DNA from: Chionis minor | Taxonomy: Eukaryota > Chordata > Aves > Charadriiformes > Chionididae | Direction of reading: 5' to 3' | Length of the DNA stretch: 64,000 nucleotides | NCBI GenBank assembly: GCA_013398295.1 | Contig: VZSF01006722.1 | Coordinates: 1,748,198-1,812,197 of the forward strand | In this document: positions 13,001-23,150 of the stretch, piece after piece | Layout: every line of letters begins with the position of its first letter | Position numbering within the stretch: position 1 is the first letter of the stretch | Notes under the pieces: model-generated | Told to the model about the DNA's origin: nothing | Seen by the model: the letters and a program-made list of their open reading frames with translations, nothing else | The model's database searches: none | Program-made: the position numbers and the translations under genes

Positions 13001-16000
13001 GGTAGGATTCTTTCACACGTCAGTAAAAGGAATTCTCAGAATAATGAGATAAAAAGTAATTTTGGAGCTATGAAAATCATGAGGCCCCGATTCCCAATAT
13101 CTCTTCTCCTTATGGATTCTCTGATGTCCAATAAAATATGAGTTCATTAGTCTTGACTTCAATTGAGGTTCTAACAGTTTCTCTCTTTCTCTCTATTCTT
13201 CTCATCTGCTCGTTTTTGTAATAAAGGTGCAATCGTAGGTTTACCTAAGGATTCTCTCACTAGAAGACAAGAGAATTGCGAGAGGCAGAATACATCAAAT
13301 GCACGGAAATGCAGAAGTAGACCTGCCTGCAAAGTAAGGCTTTCAGTTCACAGTGAATTTCTTCTTTTTGGTTTTTTTTTTGAACCTGAATTTTTTTTCA
13401 TTCCCCTCAAAGCAGACGGCCCCTGGGCCTTGCTCACCGAACAGGTTAATGGCATGGTTAACATCTTTGCTGCCCATAGCAGCAATAGAAAGGACTAAAA
13501 CCTCCCTTCCAGAGGCACCTGCCAGGCACTGTGGCTCTGGGCAGCCGTTACAGGTAGATGCATCTGGGAGCCTCCTCATTCTGCCATGAATTAGAGCCTG
13601 CCCTGCAGCTGTGACCTGGGAGTGTGCAGGACAAACATCCAAACATGAGGGACTCAGCACGTCCCGGGTCTGTGACTTTGGGACAGACTCACCACCCAGA
13701 CAGCCAGCAGGCTCTGGGAACTCTGGAAGAACAGGGTGCTAGCACAGAATAAGCTTTTTTCCAGACCGTTTCATCAGGAAGACGCTGAACCATGCAGATC
13801 AATACCAGTATCATGATGGCCCACAGCATAGTAAGGAGCAGTGTAAGAATGAAGAATAGGTGCTTAAAAGTGGACCTGAAAAAGACAGAGTTGATGTTGC
13901 TGGGCTGAGGAATGATTTCTGAAACATTCTTAGCAATGACTTAGAGAAAGACCCATTATTCTCCAGCTCTGTCCACACTTCAAAGATACGCTGGAGTTTC
14001 TGTCTGACATCAAACTCTCAGAATAGCAATGACCACAAATAAAATTTTCTGCCATCTATGGGTGGCTATCCCCAGGTGTCCATCCAGGCAGACAATGTCC
14101 TGACCTTGACTACTCATGACTGCATTACATCTTGGCAGGACCACAGCCCATGATACACCTGGCACAAAGCCTCAGTACTTGGAAACTCCAGCTAATACAA
14201 AGTGTTGCATTTTAGATGATTATTAGGAGAAGCTGCTACCATCAGCAACTGGTAGCGTTGTCTATCTCTGCTTTCTTTGGTGCACACACACCAGACTTGT
14301 TCCTCTTATCCACTGCTGATTTCAGTTTCAGCTTTTGGGTCTTAACTTCAAGTTGCTCAATGGGCTGGGTTGAAGTTATCTGAAAAAACACCTAAACCTC
14401 CAGGAAAAAGACAGTGGTTGACAACTACCCTCCTATGCACAGTGGAAATGCCTAAGATGAGCACACCTGACCTGAGATTGGGCCGATCCACCCCCAAAAA
14501 GAAACTTCCCATCATCTGTTTCAAGAATAAACTGCATTTCTTAGGCCTTCTCTTCTCTAAACGTAAACACATAGTAACATATAGCTTTTCAAATCAAACA
14601 AAACTAAATATATAAAAGAAGTTATTTAGAAAGAATTGGCCCTGAAGAGTGTTCCACTCTTCCTGACCTACCACTTGTGGAGGATGAGTGAACAACCACC
14701 ATATTGTTGATAGCAGTAGTCCTGTAAATACACTAGCGGAAAGCTTTCAGAGACTGACGATTAGATCAGATCACGTGTACAGCAGAACAGAATTCCCAAG
14801 TTAATACCAAGTGCCTTTCCCCAAAGCACTCAGCTTTTCCCCTCTAGAAGCTCACACCTGGGTACCACTCTCGCACAGCGATATCAGAGGCGAGAATTCT
14901 GGGAAAAGACATACAAATAAGCCCACAAAACACTTCAGAACCCTTTTATCAAACACTGGGAAATTATTTTTGAACCAGAATACAATGTACCCAGCCTGGA
15001 TAGGCTTACTTTTGCTGTAACCTTGATGTGCTCATTTCCATGTAAATGTACAGAAAGTTCTTCACCTTGGAGTTATTTCACAGGGGGTTTTGTATCTGGA
15101 ATGTAGGTATAAAGTGAAAGCTCTGGGTGTGCTTGTAACTCATTTGTGCTAAATGATTTGTGGAAACCTCAGACACACAGAGGTCTTCCTCAGTGAAAAA
15201 CGAAATAAAATGCTCTTCTTTGGGTATGCAGCGTTATGTTACCAAGTTCATACTTAAGACTAACTTTTGGAGGACTTGGGGGCTACGCAGTATTTCTGAA
15301 AATGGGAAGACTGTAATACGCTGGCTGTAGCTAAGGCCTTGGAGTCCTACCGCAGGGTACCACCCCTGGGAAAATTCTGGTCATAATGTCAGCTGTGACA
15401 ACCGTCACCCATAGTCACCAATCCGCAAAGGAATTGCAGAGCTGCCTTCGGCTCTCAAAGTGCTCCCTACACCGATCCTTGCAAAGATGCTGTCACTCCA
15501 ATATAAGCTGGAAAGAATCCTTGCTAAAATTTATGGGCCTGCATCCCCTTGCACCAAGTCACGGAGTGGCAAGACAACGCGATCGCTCACCCACACAACC
15601 TAGCGAAGGCTTCAGCTGCACCTCCAGCTGGGAATACACAGCCAGGATTGCACGTTGTTCTCTCCCCCAGTCACCCACTTTGCCATACTGGAGAATGTCA
15701 ACATGCTGCTGTATATAGGGTTAGACCTACACACTTTTAACTAAAATAACAGAAAACATCGTAGGAGTGTTGAAAAAAATATTTTCTGCTGTGTTTTGCT
15801 TTAAGAGAAAAAATAGTGTCCATAGAGTCAACCACCTCCTAAATCTTACACACCACTATTTCTGCTTAATTTTCTCCCACCTAAATGGCAACTATGCTTT
15901 AAAGCACCAAGTACTCTATACTTAATAAAGTCAATCTTAATAATTTCTCTTCTCATACATTGGTCAGAGATGGTTCCAACACAGAAAGATATATGGGAGG

Positions 16001-17853
16001 TAGCCTAGATCTTCCTCCAACAAAGCACTTAAGCCTACACTTCAGCATGTCAGCATCCCAGCTGAAAACAGTGGGATATATTTCAAGTTATGCACGTCTC
16101 TCAATTTTATTGAAGTTCAAAGACAAATAAAAAATGAACATACAGCAGAAAAAAAATCCAGTATCCATTTAATTGACACTATGGTAGTACCTTCTCGTGA
16201 AATTCCATAGAATTAAGAAAATACTTGCCTTGTTTAATTCAGCAATGTTCCTTTTGGAGGCAGTGACAAAAAATAGCTTTACTAGAGCATAAATTTGACA
16301 CAGCTCCATTTAGATGGAAGCAAAACTTCCAGTGGAAATAGAGCTCAATGATAAAATACAAGACTTCTTTTAAGTTAAGCATGATCCCAAAAAGCAAGTC
16401 CTGACAGTGCAATCATGAGATGTTATAAAATCTTAATATTTAGTTATTCAAAAGTATACACGTATCAGAATATCAGGTTCCAATGTCCTTTGCAATTTCC
16501 ACATAGAGTGCTTATGCTTCTAGGATGTATCAGTGTGCCTCTGACACTTGTTTAAGGGTCAAATAAACAATGGTACTGTTATTTTAATCAATTTAGAAAG
16601 TTCTTAGATGATGTTTCCAGCAATACTGGGGTTTTGGTTTGTGGTTGGAATGTTTTTTTCACAATAGTGTTAGATTTTACTATCGCTTTAATGGATTTTC
16701 CCCTTCTCATCCCATTTCTGGTGCCACTATTTTACCAGATATCTGAAATACTTCTGCACTAATAAGAAGTACTGGTTGTCCCAGGACAGCATCCAGAAAA
16801 GATACATACATTTAAGGAGGTTTGAAATATCACAGCACTTCCCAAAAATACAAGCTGGTCATTGCAACCACCTTGTCAATGGTGAGCCTGGAAAAGCTGA
16901 TAGTGGACTAAAAAAAAGGAATATATCATGGTACTTTAGCATGGCTACAACTAGGACAAAAAAAGGTAGCAATTTGTTTCTGTGTCCAGAAAATGCTGGC
17001 AAATACAGAATAAAACAGTGCAATACTGAGTTATCTAAACCCATTAATTAACCGCACCGCAGAGAATCAGGCCTTCTCCGGTATTCATTCACCTTCAGTC
17101 ATACCTTGTTTGCCTTCCTCATGTCCACAATTGGTACAACATTAGGCAGACTGTGTGGCGATCAGAAAGTAACTATTGAGCACAGATTTCTGCTGATGGC
17201 AGGATTTTTAAATGCTCAAGGCGCTGGTACAACCAAATCGTGTGAACTGCAACCTTGGGTCTACATTTTAATTATTTTGAAATAAAAGCATTTTAATTTC
17301 CAGTAAGTGACACGATGCAAGGAAATAGATCCTAGAAAGAATCACACACACACAAATCATTTAGCTACATACAGAAACATGCAGTCACAACAGAATGAAA
17401 CATTCATAAACTCCGCGGAGATGAAATTCTGCATTCCTCTATCACGATATGTAAACCGCCAATTATCATTTTAAAAATAAAGCCTTTGTATCCACCTTTT
17501 TAAGCCATATAGGCCCTGTTCAAATGATCAGTCGTTGATACTCTCTTTTAATTAAAACAATAGGACAGATTTTACCAAACGGTAACAAACCTAAAAGTAT
17601 AGGAGGTAAACACTACAAACTGGGGGTCTCCAGCTAGAGATACCCTTTTTTCAAAATACCTTGTATTTCTCATGATAATAGCAACTCTAGTCATGCAAAT
17701 ATGTGGTGAGACACAGTTGTTGCACAAATTTATTGCATTGCTGGTTTACATTCCTTCATTGTGTTACTGTTCTCTTCCACATTTCTAACAAAACCAAACT
17801 ATAGTACAACTAGTTGAAGAAACACAGCTCAAATGCAGTACGTGGCAACATTT

Positions 17854-17871
17854 CTTCTTTTTTTTTTTTCA
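17854..17871. repeat. Pyrimidine/poly-T tract
   Basis: A T-run preceded by CTTC, ending just before CATTTAGG. On the plus strand it could pass for a splice acceptor tract, but no downstream exon supports that. Confidence 0.6.
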
Positions 17872-18059
17872 TTTAGGCTGGGATTATAATCTGTTTTGGC
17901 GGTCTCTGTCCATTCAGAGAATTACTCGGATTTCAATAAAATACAAACGGATGTGCTTCACAGTCTCGCAGATGCGGATCACTCGTTGCAACAATCACGG
18001 TATTACGACGAAACTTACACATTTATCAGTCTCTGCGGAGACCGATACAGACCTACGGA

Positions 18060-18850
18060 CACAGCAGAATTCATCGGCTTNCGGGCAGCCGGTCCCTCCG
18101 GCGGGCGCGGCGCCGGCCGGCGGCGAAGCGGAGCGGAGCGGAACGGACCTACCTTTTTGTCCTCTTTCTCGCTGCCGTGCCTCCGCTCCGGGTGGCCGCT
18201 GTCGGCGGCGGGGGCCGGCTCGGCGGGCTGCCCATCGCGGTGGTGCGGGCGCTGGTGCGGGCAGCCGCCAGACCCCGCCGCCGGGGGGATGGGCTCCGGG
18301 CACGGAGAAACTCCCTTAACATCCATCTCCATCTTCCAGTTCACTGTATTGCGAGACAAAAGCAGGCAAACACTTTCCACCACCCCACGTCCTTCTTGTG
18401 CTTTCCTTTCTCCCTCTTTTTTTTTNCAGTTTGGTAAACCCACGCCGAGAAAAATGAATGGAAATGAAGACAGTGCCCGCAGACAAAAGCACTGATCAAT
18501 GCACTCCGCTGACATTATCTTAATGGCAACCTTTTTTCCATCCCATCCTCCCTACTTTCCGATTCTTCCAGCAGCAGACATCTACCCGCACGACAGGGAT
18601 GCGATCTGACCCATTTCCCGCTGAACTCCCGTCACCCACAGACAGGATTTCACTCGGCAGCCAGCAGCCGTCCCCGGCTCCACAATGACACAGCAGGGCC
18701 GGAGGGACGCGGCGCCCGGGCTCCTTCCCCCGGGTCACTCGCCTCTCGCCGCCGGCTGAGAACCGAGGCCAGGGCAGGGCAGCGGCGGCCCCGCCGGCAG
18801 CGGCCCCCGCGAAGTGAGGTAAACTTTCGCGGCNTTTCAGTGAATGCAAG
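18060..18850. promoter_or_regulatory. CpG island / promoter and 5' UTR region
   Basis: Two blocks dense in CG dinucleotides (about 18,083-18,310 and 18,660-18,840) stand out sharply from the AT-rich surroundings. The first carries the candidate minus-strand exon; the second lies 330-510 bp upstream of its ATG and is the likely core promoter or 5' UTR. Undetermined single bases at 18,083, 18,426 and 18,834 show that the assembly was uncertain here, so true sequence may be missing. No TATA box is obvious, in keeping with a CpG promoter. Transcription in the plus direction from the same island cannot be excluded. Confidence 0.65.
18153..18332 (-). CDS. Candidate first coding exon of an unidentified gene (60 codons, phase 0 donor)
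   Basis: Read on the minus strand from the ATG at 18,332, 60 codons run without a stop and finish exactly at AAAAAG|GTAGGT, a good splice donor (GT at 18,152-18,151). The junction is phase 0. The start ATG has A at -3 and G at +4; a second in-frame ATG two codons later also has purine -3 and G +4. The peptide starts MEMDVKGVSP, has a Pro/Ala/His-rich low-complexity middle (residues about 11-50), and ends in a charged GSEKEDKK block. No signal peptide or membrane segment is visible, so a cytosolic or nuclear protein is the better guess. It sits inside a CpG-rich block, as expected of a first exon. The frame is also open upstream to an ATG at 18,515, but that part is less GC-rich and crosses an undetermined base at 18,426. 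I do not recognise the protein. It could instead be a chance open frame in a CpG island, but start context, phase and donor together make a real exon more likely. Confidence 0.6.
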
Positions 18851-19003
18851 AAACAATTTTAATAACTTTAAATTCTTTTCTAAAGGTCTATGTAAAAATA
18901 GCATTTCAAAATATTAACTGTATCTATTTCACCACAGGTGAGTTTTTCCATCACTGAAACAGTTCAGTGTAACTGGTGTAAACTCGTGAAGCATCTTGAT
19001 TAG

Positions 19004-19070
19004 CTTTCCTTTTTCTTCCTTTTTTTTTTTCCCCCCCCTTCTTCCTTCCTTCCTTCCTTTCTTCCTTTTT
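19004..19070 (+). repeat. 67-nt uninterrupted polypyrimidine tract
   Basis: Only C and T from 19,004 to 19,070: a T10C8 block, then TTCC repeats. One G at 19,071 is followed by CCCCCTCAG. It is a candidate triplex (H-DNA) former and lies about 0.7 kb upstream of the candidate ATG. On the plus strand the ending CAG looks like a splice acceptor, but no exon can be supported after it. Confidence 0.9.
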
Positions 19071-19184
19071 GCCCCCTCAGGAGGCCGTGACACGCATGGC
19101 TCTGGCCGCCGCTGCCGCACCGATCCGGCGGCTGCAATTCTCCCTTAGATCCTCCAGACTTTTGTATTCCGGCGTGTGTTAAGA

Positions 19185-19276
19185 GTGAGTGTGTGCGTGT
19201 GTGTGGTGTGTGTGTGTGTGCGTGTGTGTGGTGTGTGCGTGCGTGCGTGCGTGTGTGTGTGTGTGTGTGCGTGTGC
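19185..19276 (+). repeat. (TG)n/(CG)-interrupted microsatellite
   Basis: About 90 bp of GTGTG with GTGCGTGC interruptions. Alternating purine-pyrimidine DNA of this kind can adopt Z-DNA, and CG steps strengthen that tendency. It lies about 0.85 kb upstream of the candidate first exon. Confidence 0.95.
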
Positions 19277-19476
19277 GCCCGTGTCCTTGGCACGATGGCC
19301 TTCAATCGCCCCGAAACAGCAAACGCTAACTAAGCAGATCTCTCGCCACGAAGATCAACTCCCGGCCCCGCTCTAATTGTGGTGGTTATTTACTTTACGC
19401 TATCTGTGTCCCAGGCCCGGACAAGCCCTTCTGGCTGCAGCCCGTGGAACAAAGTTAACTGGAGGGAGCCGAGCCC

Positions 19477-19499
19477 GGGGAGGGGGTGGGGGCCAGGGG
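19477..19499 (+). other. Predicted G-quadruplex
   Basis: Four G-runs of 4, 5, 5 and 4 separated by loops of A, T and CCA. Very short loops and long runs predict a stable parallel quadruplex. It is 1.15 kb upstream of the candidate ATG. Confidence 0.8.
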
Positions 19500-19565
19500 A
19501 AACCACCGGGGTTTAACACGGGGGAACTGACAATAACCCGGTAATGTCAAGTAAAAGTTAAACCT

Positions 19566-19590
19566 CCCCCTTCCTCCCCTCCCCCTCCCC
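19566..19590 (-). other. Predicted G-quadruplex on the minus strand
   Basis: C-runs of 5, 4, 5 and 4 separated by TTCCT, T and T, so the minus strand carries a four-run G-quadruplex motif. It lies 67 bp past the plus-strand motif at 19,477, in the upstream region of the minus-strand gene. A further run of about 12 Cs follows near 19,717 and a run of 9 Gs near 19,960. Confidence 0.75.
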
Positions 19591-19599
19591 TCTCCACAT

Positions 19600-22500
19600 C
19601 CCAGGCAAGCGCAATACAGCAAAGCAAAACAAGCGATTTCAGACCTGTGCAAGGTGCTGGTGGCGAGAAGAGACGAGCATTTACCCGATTGTTGCCTTTA
19701 TTTTATTTTCCCCTCGCCCCCCCCCCCAGCACCACCCGCTATTGCAAATGTGGGCTCCTTGATGTTAATCTCCTCTCCGTGGTCTGAGTGAATGTGTGTG
19801 ACTGGAGCTCCCTCTCTCTCGGGCTGCCAGCGCCACGCAGCATTGCACAAGGAGAACTGGAGTAAGGAGAAAAACAAGAGCACATCCAGGCTGGAAATCT
19901 AAATCAGTACCAGCCACCGGCTCTCCGATTTTATCAACGCAAATACAAGAAGAGAAAGGGGGGGGGAAATCGCGTGTGAGCTGCTAAATCAGTCGTGACC
20001 GCAGTGCACACACGATTATTGTATTCCTCGTGTTAGCTTCCTTCTCAGACTGAAGTTAGACATGGTAGGGAAAAATGCAATCTCATTAAGAGTGGTTTAT
20101 ACCAAAGCCAGAATTTCCTTACTCTTCAATCCCCAGCTCTTCAGCTATTCCCCTTTTCCTTTTGAAGAGATGAATGGCGAGCGTAGACCTGACCGGTCTT
20201 AAATCGGGACACCATCAGGTGACCAGTCTGCGCTTCTAAATATAACACCACATTGTCCTGAGGAGCAGCTGCTTTGAAAGTTAACCGGGAACATCTACTG
20301 AGAGCCCGCAGTGTCGAAGACACCTATCTCCTCTATACCGGATCTGTCTGATGACTGTACTGACCTCTCCAATAGCAACTACCAGCTCCGCAGAGATACT
20401 GGGCCAAATCCTCGGGAGCTGGTCTATTTTACACCAGGAGAGAACCTGTCCCAGGGTATTTCAGGAAGCGGGTGACTATCAGGTATTACACGCTGCCCTT
20501 TTATTCCTCGCCTTGGGTTCCGTTATTCCCCAACAGGATTGTTACTGTGGGAACCTGAACGGATCTTATTGCAACAATATATTTGGACAAAGGGCAACGG
20601 CTAATCTCGCAATAGAGAAAAAAAGTCTTTGTCACACACCAAAGCTGTAATTTTAAAATACACATCTCCAAAGATCCTTTAGTAGTGTTCTGAAAGTACG
20701 GCAAGTATTTGTGGGCCCTGCTGTCTTAGATTGGTGCAAATAAGACGCACTTCTAATAAAACTATCAGCATTAATGTTTAACATTGAGGTAAACGATAAG
20801 ACAATCAAGCCCTAAATATTAAAAGTTTATAATCAAATACTTTACGCTACTTAAAATAATTTCTTTATAATCATTTAAATATAGTCTACATTTTTGGGTG
20901 TAAGGATTTAAACATTCTGGGTACTCATTTGATACTTATTTGAGTATCCAGACTAATGGATTTTGAGTTTTAGCCTCATTAGCAAAAACCAGTACTAATT
21001 GCAGACAGGCACTTCTGGGGGGATGAGTTTGCACAGCCACGATGGCTGGAGAACACATACGAAGTGGACTTTGCTGCAGAATTGCCCAGAGCAAAGCAAT
21101 GAGCCCACGTAGGAGAGAGCCACCCCCCGTCAGTCCACCTGCGCAGTCACCACCTCCCTCCACACACAACAAAGCACACAAGAAACAAAATTCCGTGCTC
21201 AAGAGCTTTTCCAGTTTGGGCCAAAGTACTTCAAGTATCACAGGTCGGAAAATGGCAAGCTAAAAGTGAAAATAAAAATATCGTTCATCCAGGCGCTGCA
21301 GCGCACACTTACAAAATTCCTGATAAACGACATAGGAACCTTCCCATGGTGGGCTAACAGCAAATAATGCTGTTAGAAAATAACAATTTCCAATCTACCA
21401 TCTCCAGATCCATAAAGTAAAATTCAAAGCAAAACCAAACCACCTAAAAATAGAGAAAAGCTAACCCAAATACAAACATTTCACAATGAGCTGTGAAGCT
21501 TACTGGAGCTGGACATTGGCAGAGAACCAAGGAAAACTAATTCCAGAGGTGGGGGCCCTTGACTCAGAAAGCTCTGCTACTAATCCTAGAAAGTTTAACC
21601 CCCAAAACCAACAGAAAATTCTTAGATGCTTCGAGTGAACACGATCATGCATAAGAAAAGAAGGGCAGGTTCAAGACTATATGAAAGTCAGTACAAAGAT
21701 TTGTACTTGGCTGCTGAATTTGAAAATTCCCCATCTTTTCCCCATCTTCTCTTTTTGTGCTGCAAAAAAGTTTAGCATACTATTGCAAAAATAAAATTAT
21801 TACAAATAATTAATCACTACAGTGTGCTCCCACTTGTTCTCTGCACAAACCAGATCTCCCCAGCTGCTGTTATTCAATGAATTTCAACAGAATCCAATCA
21901 GGTTAATCAATCTGAATAATCATCGCAAATTTCTGTGAAAGAAATAATGGTCTTCAGGCCAAACATACTTAGAGATACAAACAGTAACTACAAGTATAGG
22001 TGCACTAACAAATTGCCAAGAAACTGAGATGCGAACCAGCAGGCTGAGGAGATGGGAAATATGACCTCCTTTCAGTCTCCTAAGTGGTCCTTCTGACAAG
22101 TATCAGGTTCCTCAGGTCCAGACAGAAGGATGTGAACTTTTACCCTGAACTATTTTCAGTAAGAATTGAGAGAAGAGCGGGACTACAGGCCGTAACAAAG
22201 CCACAGAGCTGGAGAGTTGATCAGTATTGCGTAATGAAAAGTTTTGCTTCAACTAACTTGATACATACATCACATCCAAATCACAAGTCCACAGAATAGT
22301 ATTTGGAGCTGAGATGGAAGAACGGTGAGCCAGAGCCCTTTATCACATGGCAACTGCCTTGGAAGACAATGCATTGAAAAGCAGAAACTAGGGAGTCTCA
22401 CTGGAGGGCAAGACAATCCACACCAGGAAGTGTGTGGATTGTTCCTAAGAAAACAACATTGTGTTGAATGCTTTCCAGATGTGCTGACAGATCAAAAAAA

Positions 22501-23049
22501 AATTAGCATGGATTCTTCACTGATGTTCACTGTGGTAAAACGGCATATTATTTAGATTCTCTATAGAATAATAAAGTACGTTACTGAATATGGACTATTA
22601 CCATGCACAACGTGCATTAAGAATTTCTGAGCCTAGATCTATTGTTCATTTTGCAAGAGAAACAGCATTAAAATATTGCTGATGAAATCAATACTACAAC
22701 TCATTAATACATGCTCCCTACTCCTGCATATTTTGTAGTTGTGGGTTGTGCTGTAAAGCAGGTGTAGGTGACTAAATAGATTCCAGAGATACCAACATTC
22801 TAAAATGCAAAAGGAAAACCATTCAAGACCAACTGCATTCTTCATGTCTTAAAAAATTAAAATTTGGGAGTGATGACACTATGAATTTAATTACAGGCCA
22901 AGTAGCGAAACAATTTGATGGAAAGGGTCAAAGATTGCTTCTTCTAGAATTCAGTGTCATTTTTGCATTCTTATTCTTGGTTATGATCAGATGGTAGTAC
23001 AACATACTGTGCAAGCCACATGGCAGGGGAATCCTCTGTAGTCCTAATT
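19600..23049. other. Upstream/intergenic stretch, nothing recognised
   Basis: GC content falls back to the AT-rich background by about 20.1 kb. No exon or repeat family is recognised. The part nearest the CpG island (to about 20.0 kb) is the likeliest to hold regulatory elements of the minus-strand gene; this is inference from position only. Confidence 0.5.
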
Positions 23050-23150
23050 AATGAGGCTAGAAATGGTGGGATGACATACACAAATTAAATGATTTGCCTA
23101 AGATCATAAAGTAGTTCAGTGGCAGATTAAACAGAACATTTATGCCCTTT
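23050..23150 (-). repeat. MIR-type SINE relic
   Basis: The string AAATGATTTGCCTAAGATCA, followed by a short gap and CAGTGGCAGA, matches the reverse complement of the MIR core ('TTGCCCAAGGTCACACAGCTAGTAAGTGGCAGAG'-like), preceded by an ATGAGG...GATGACA segment in the right order. It is an old, tail-less copy. Confidence 0.65.

Larger units (their letters stand above)
3373..17889. other. Long non-coding stretch, probably intronic
   Basis: 14.5 kb of AT-rich DNA without a supportable exon or a clear mobile element. It lies on the downstream side of the candidate minus-strand first exon (18,153-18,332), so the simplest reading is first-intron sequence. Candidate second exons on the minus strand were looked for among open frames next to pyrimidine-AG acceptors; none was recognisable. 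Small simple repeats occur, for example the CA repeat listed separately. Confidence 0.5.

Noticed and set aside
13343..13660. 105-codon minus-strand frame (contains MGSKDVNHAINLFGEQG)
   Set aside because: Looks somewhat protein-like but I recognise no family, and the ends lack convincing splice or promoter signals.
17896..18495. 199-codon plus-strand open frame over the CpG island
   Set aside because: Crosses two undetermined bases and opposes the better-supported exon; composition is that of random GC-rich translation.
18520..18849. 109-codon minus-strand open frame in the second CpG block
   Set aside because: GC-rich DNA gives long chance frames; it contains an undetermined base and no motif. 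It probably overlaps 5' UTR or promoter.
19080..19181. Possible plus-strand exon after a pyrimidine tract and CAG, with a 28-codon frame starting MALAAAAAP
   Set aside because: Poor start context at -3, ends within the repeat region, no donor or family match; the pyrimidine tract is a simple repeat.
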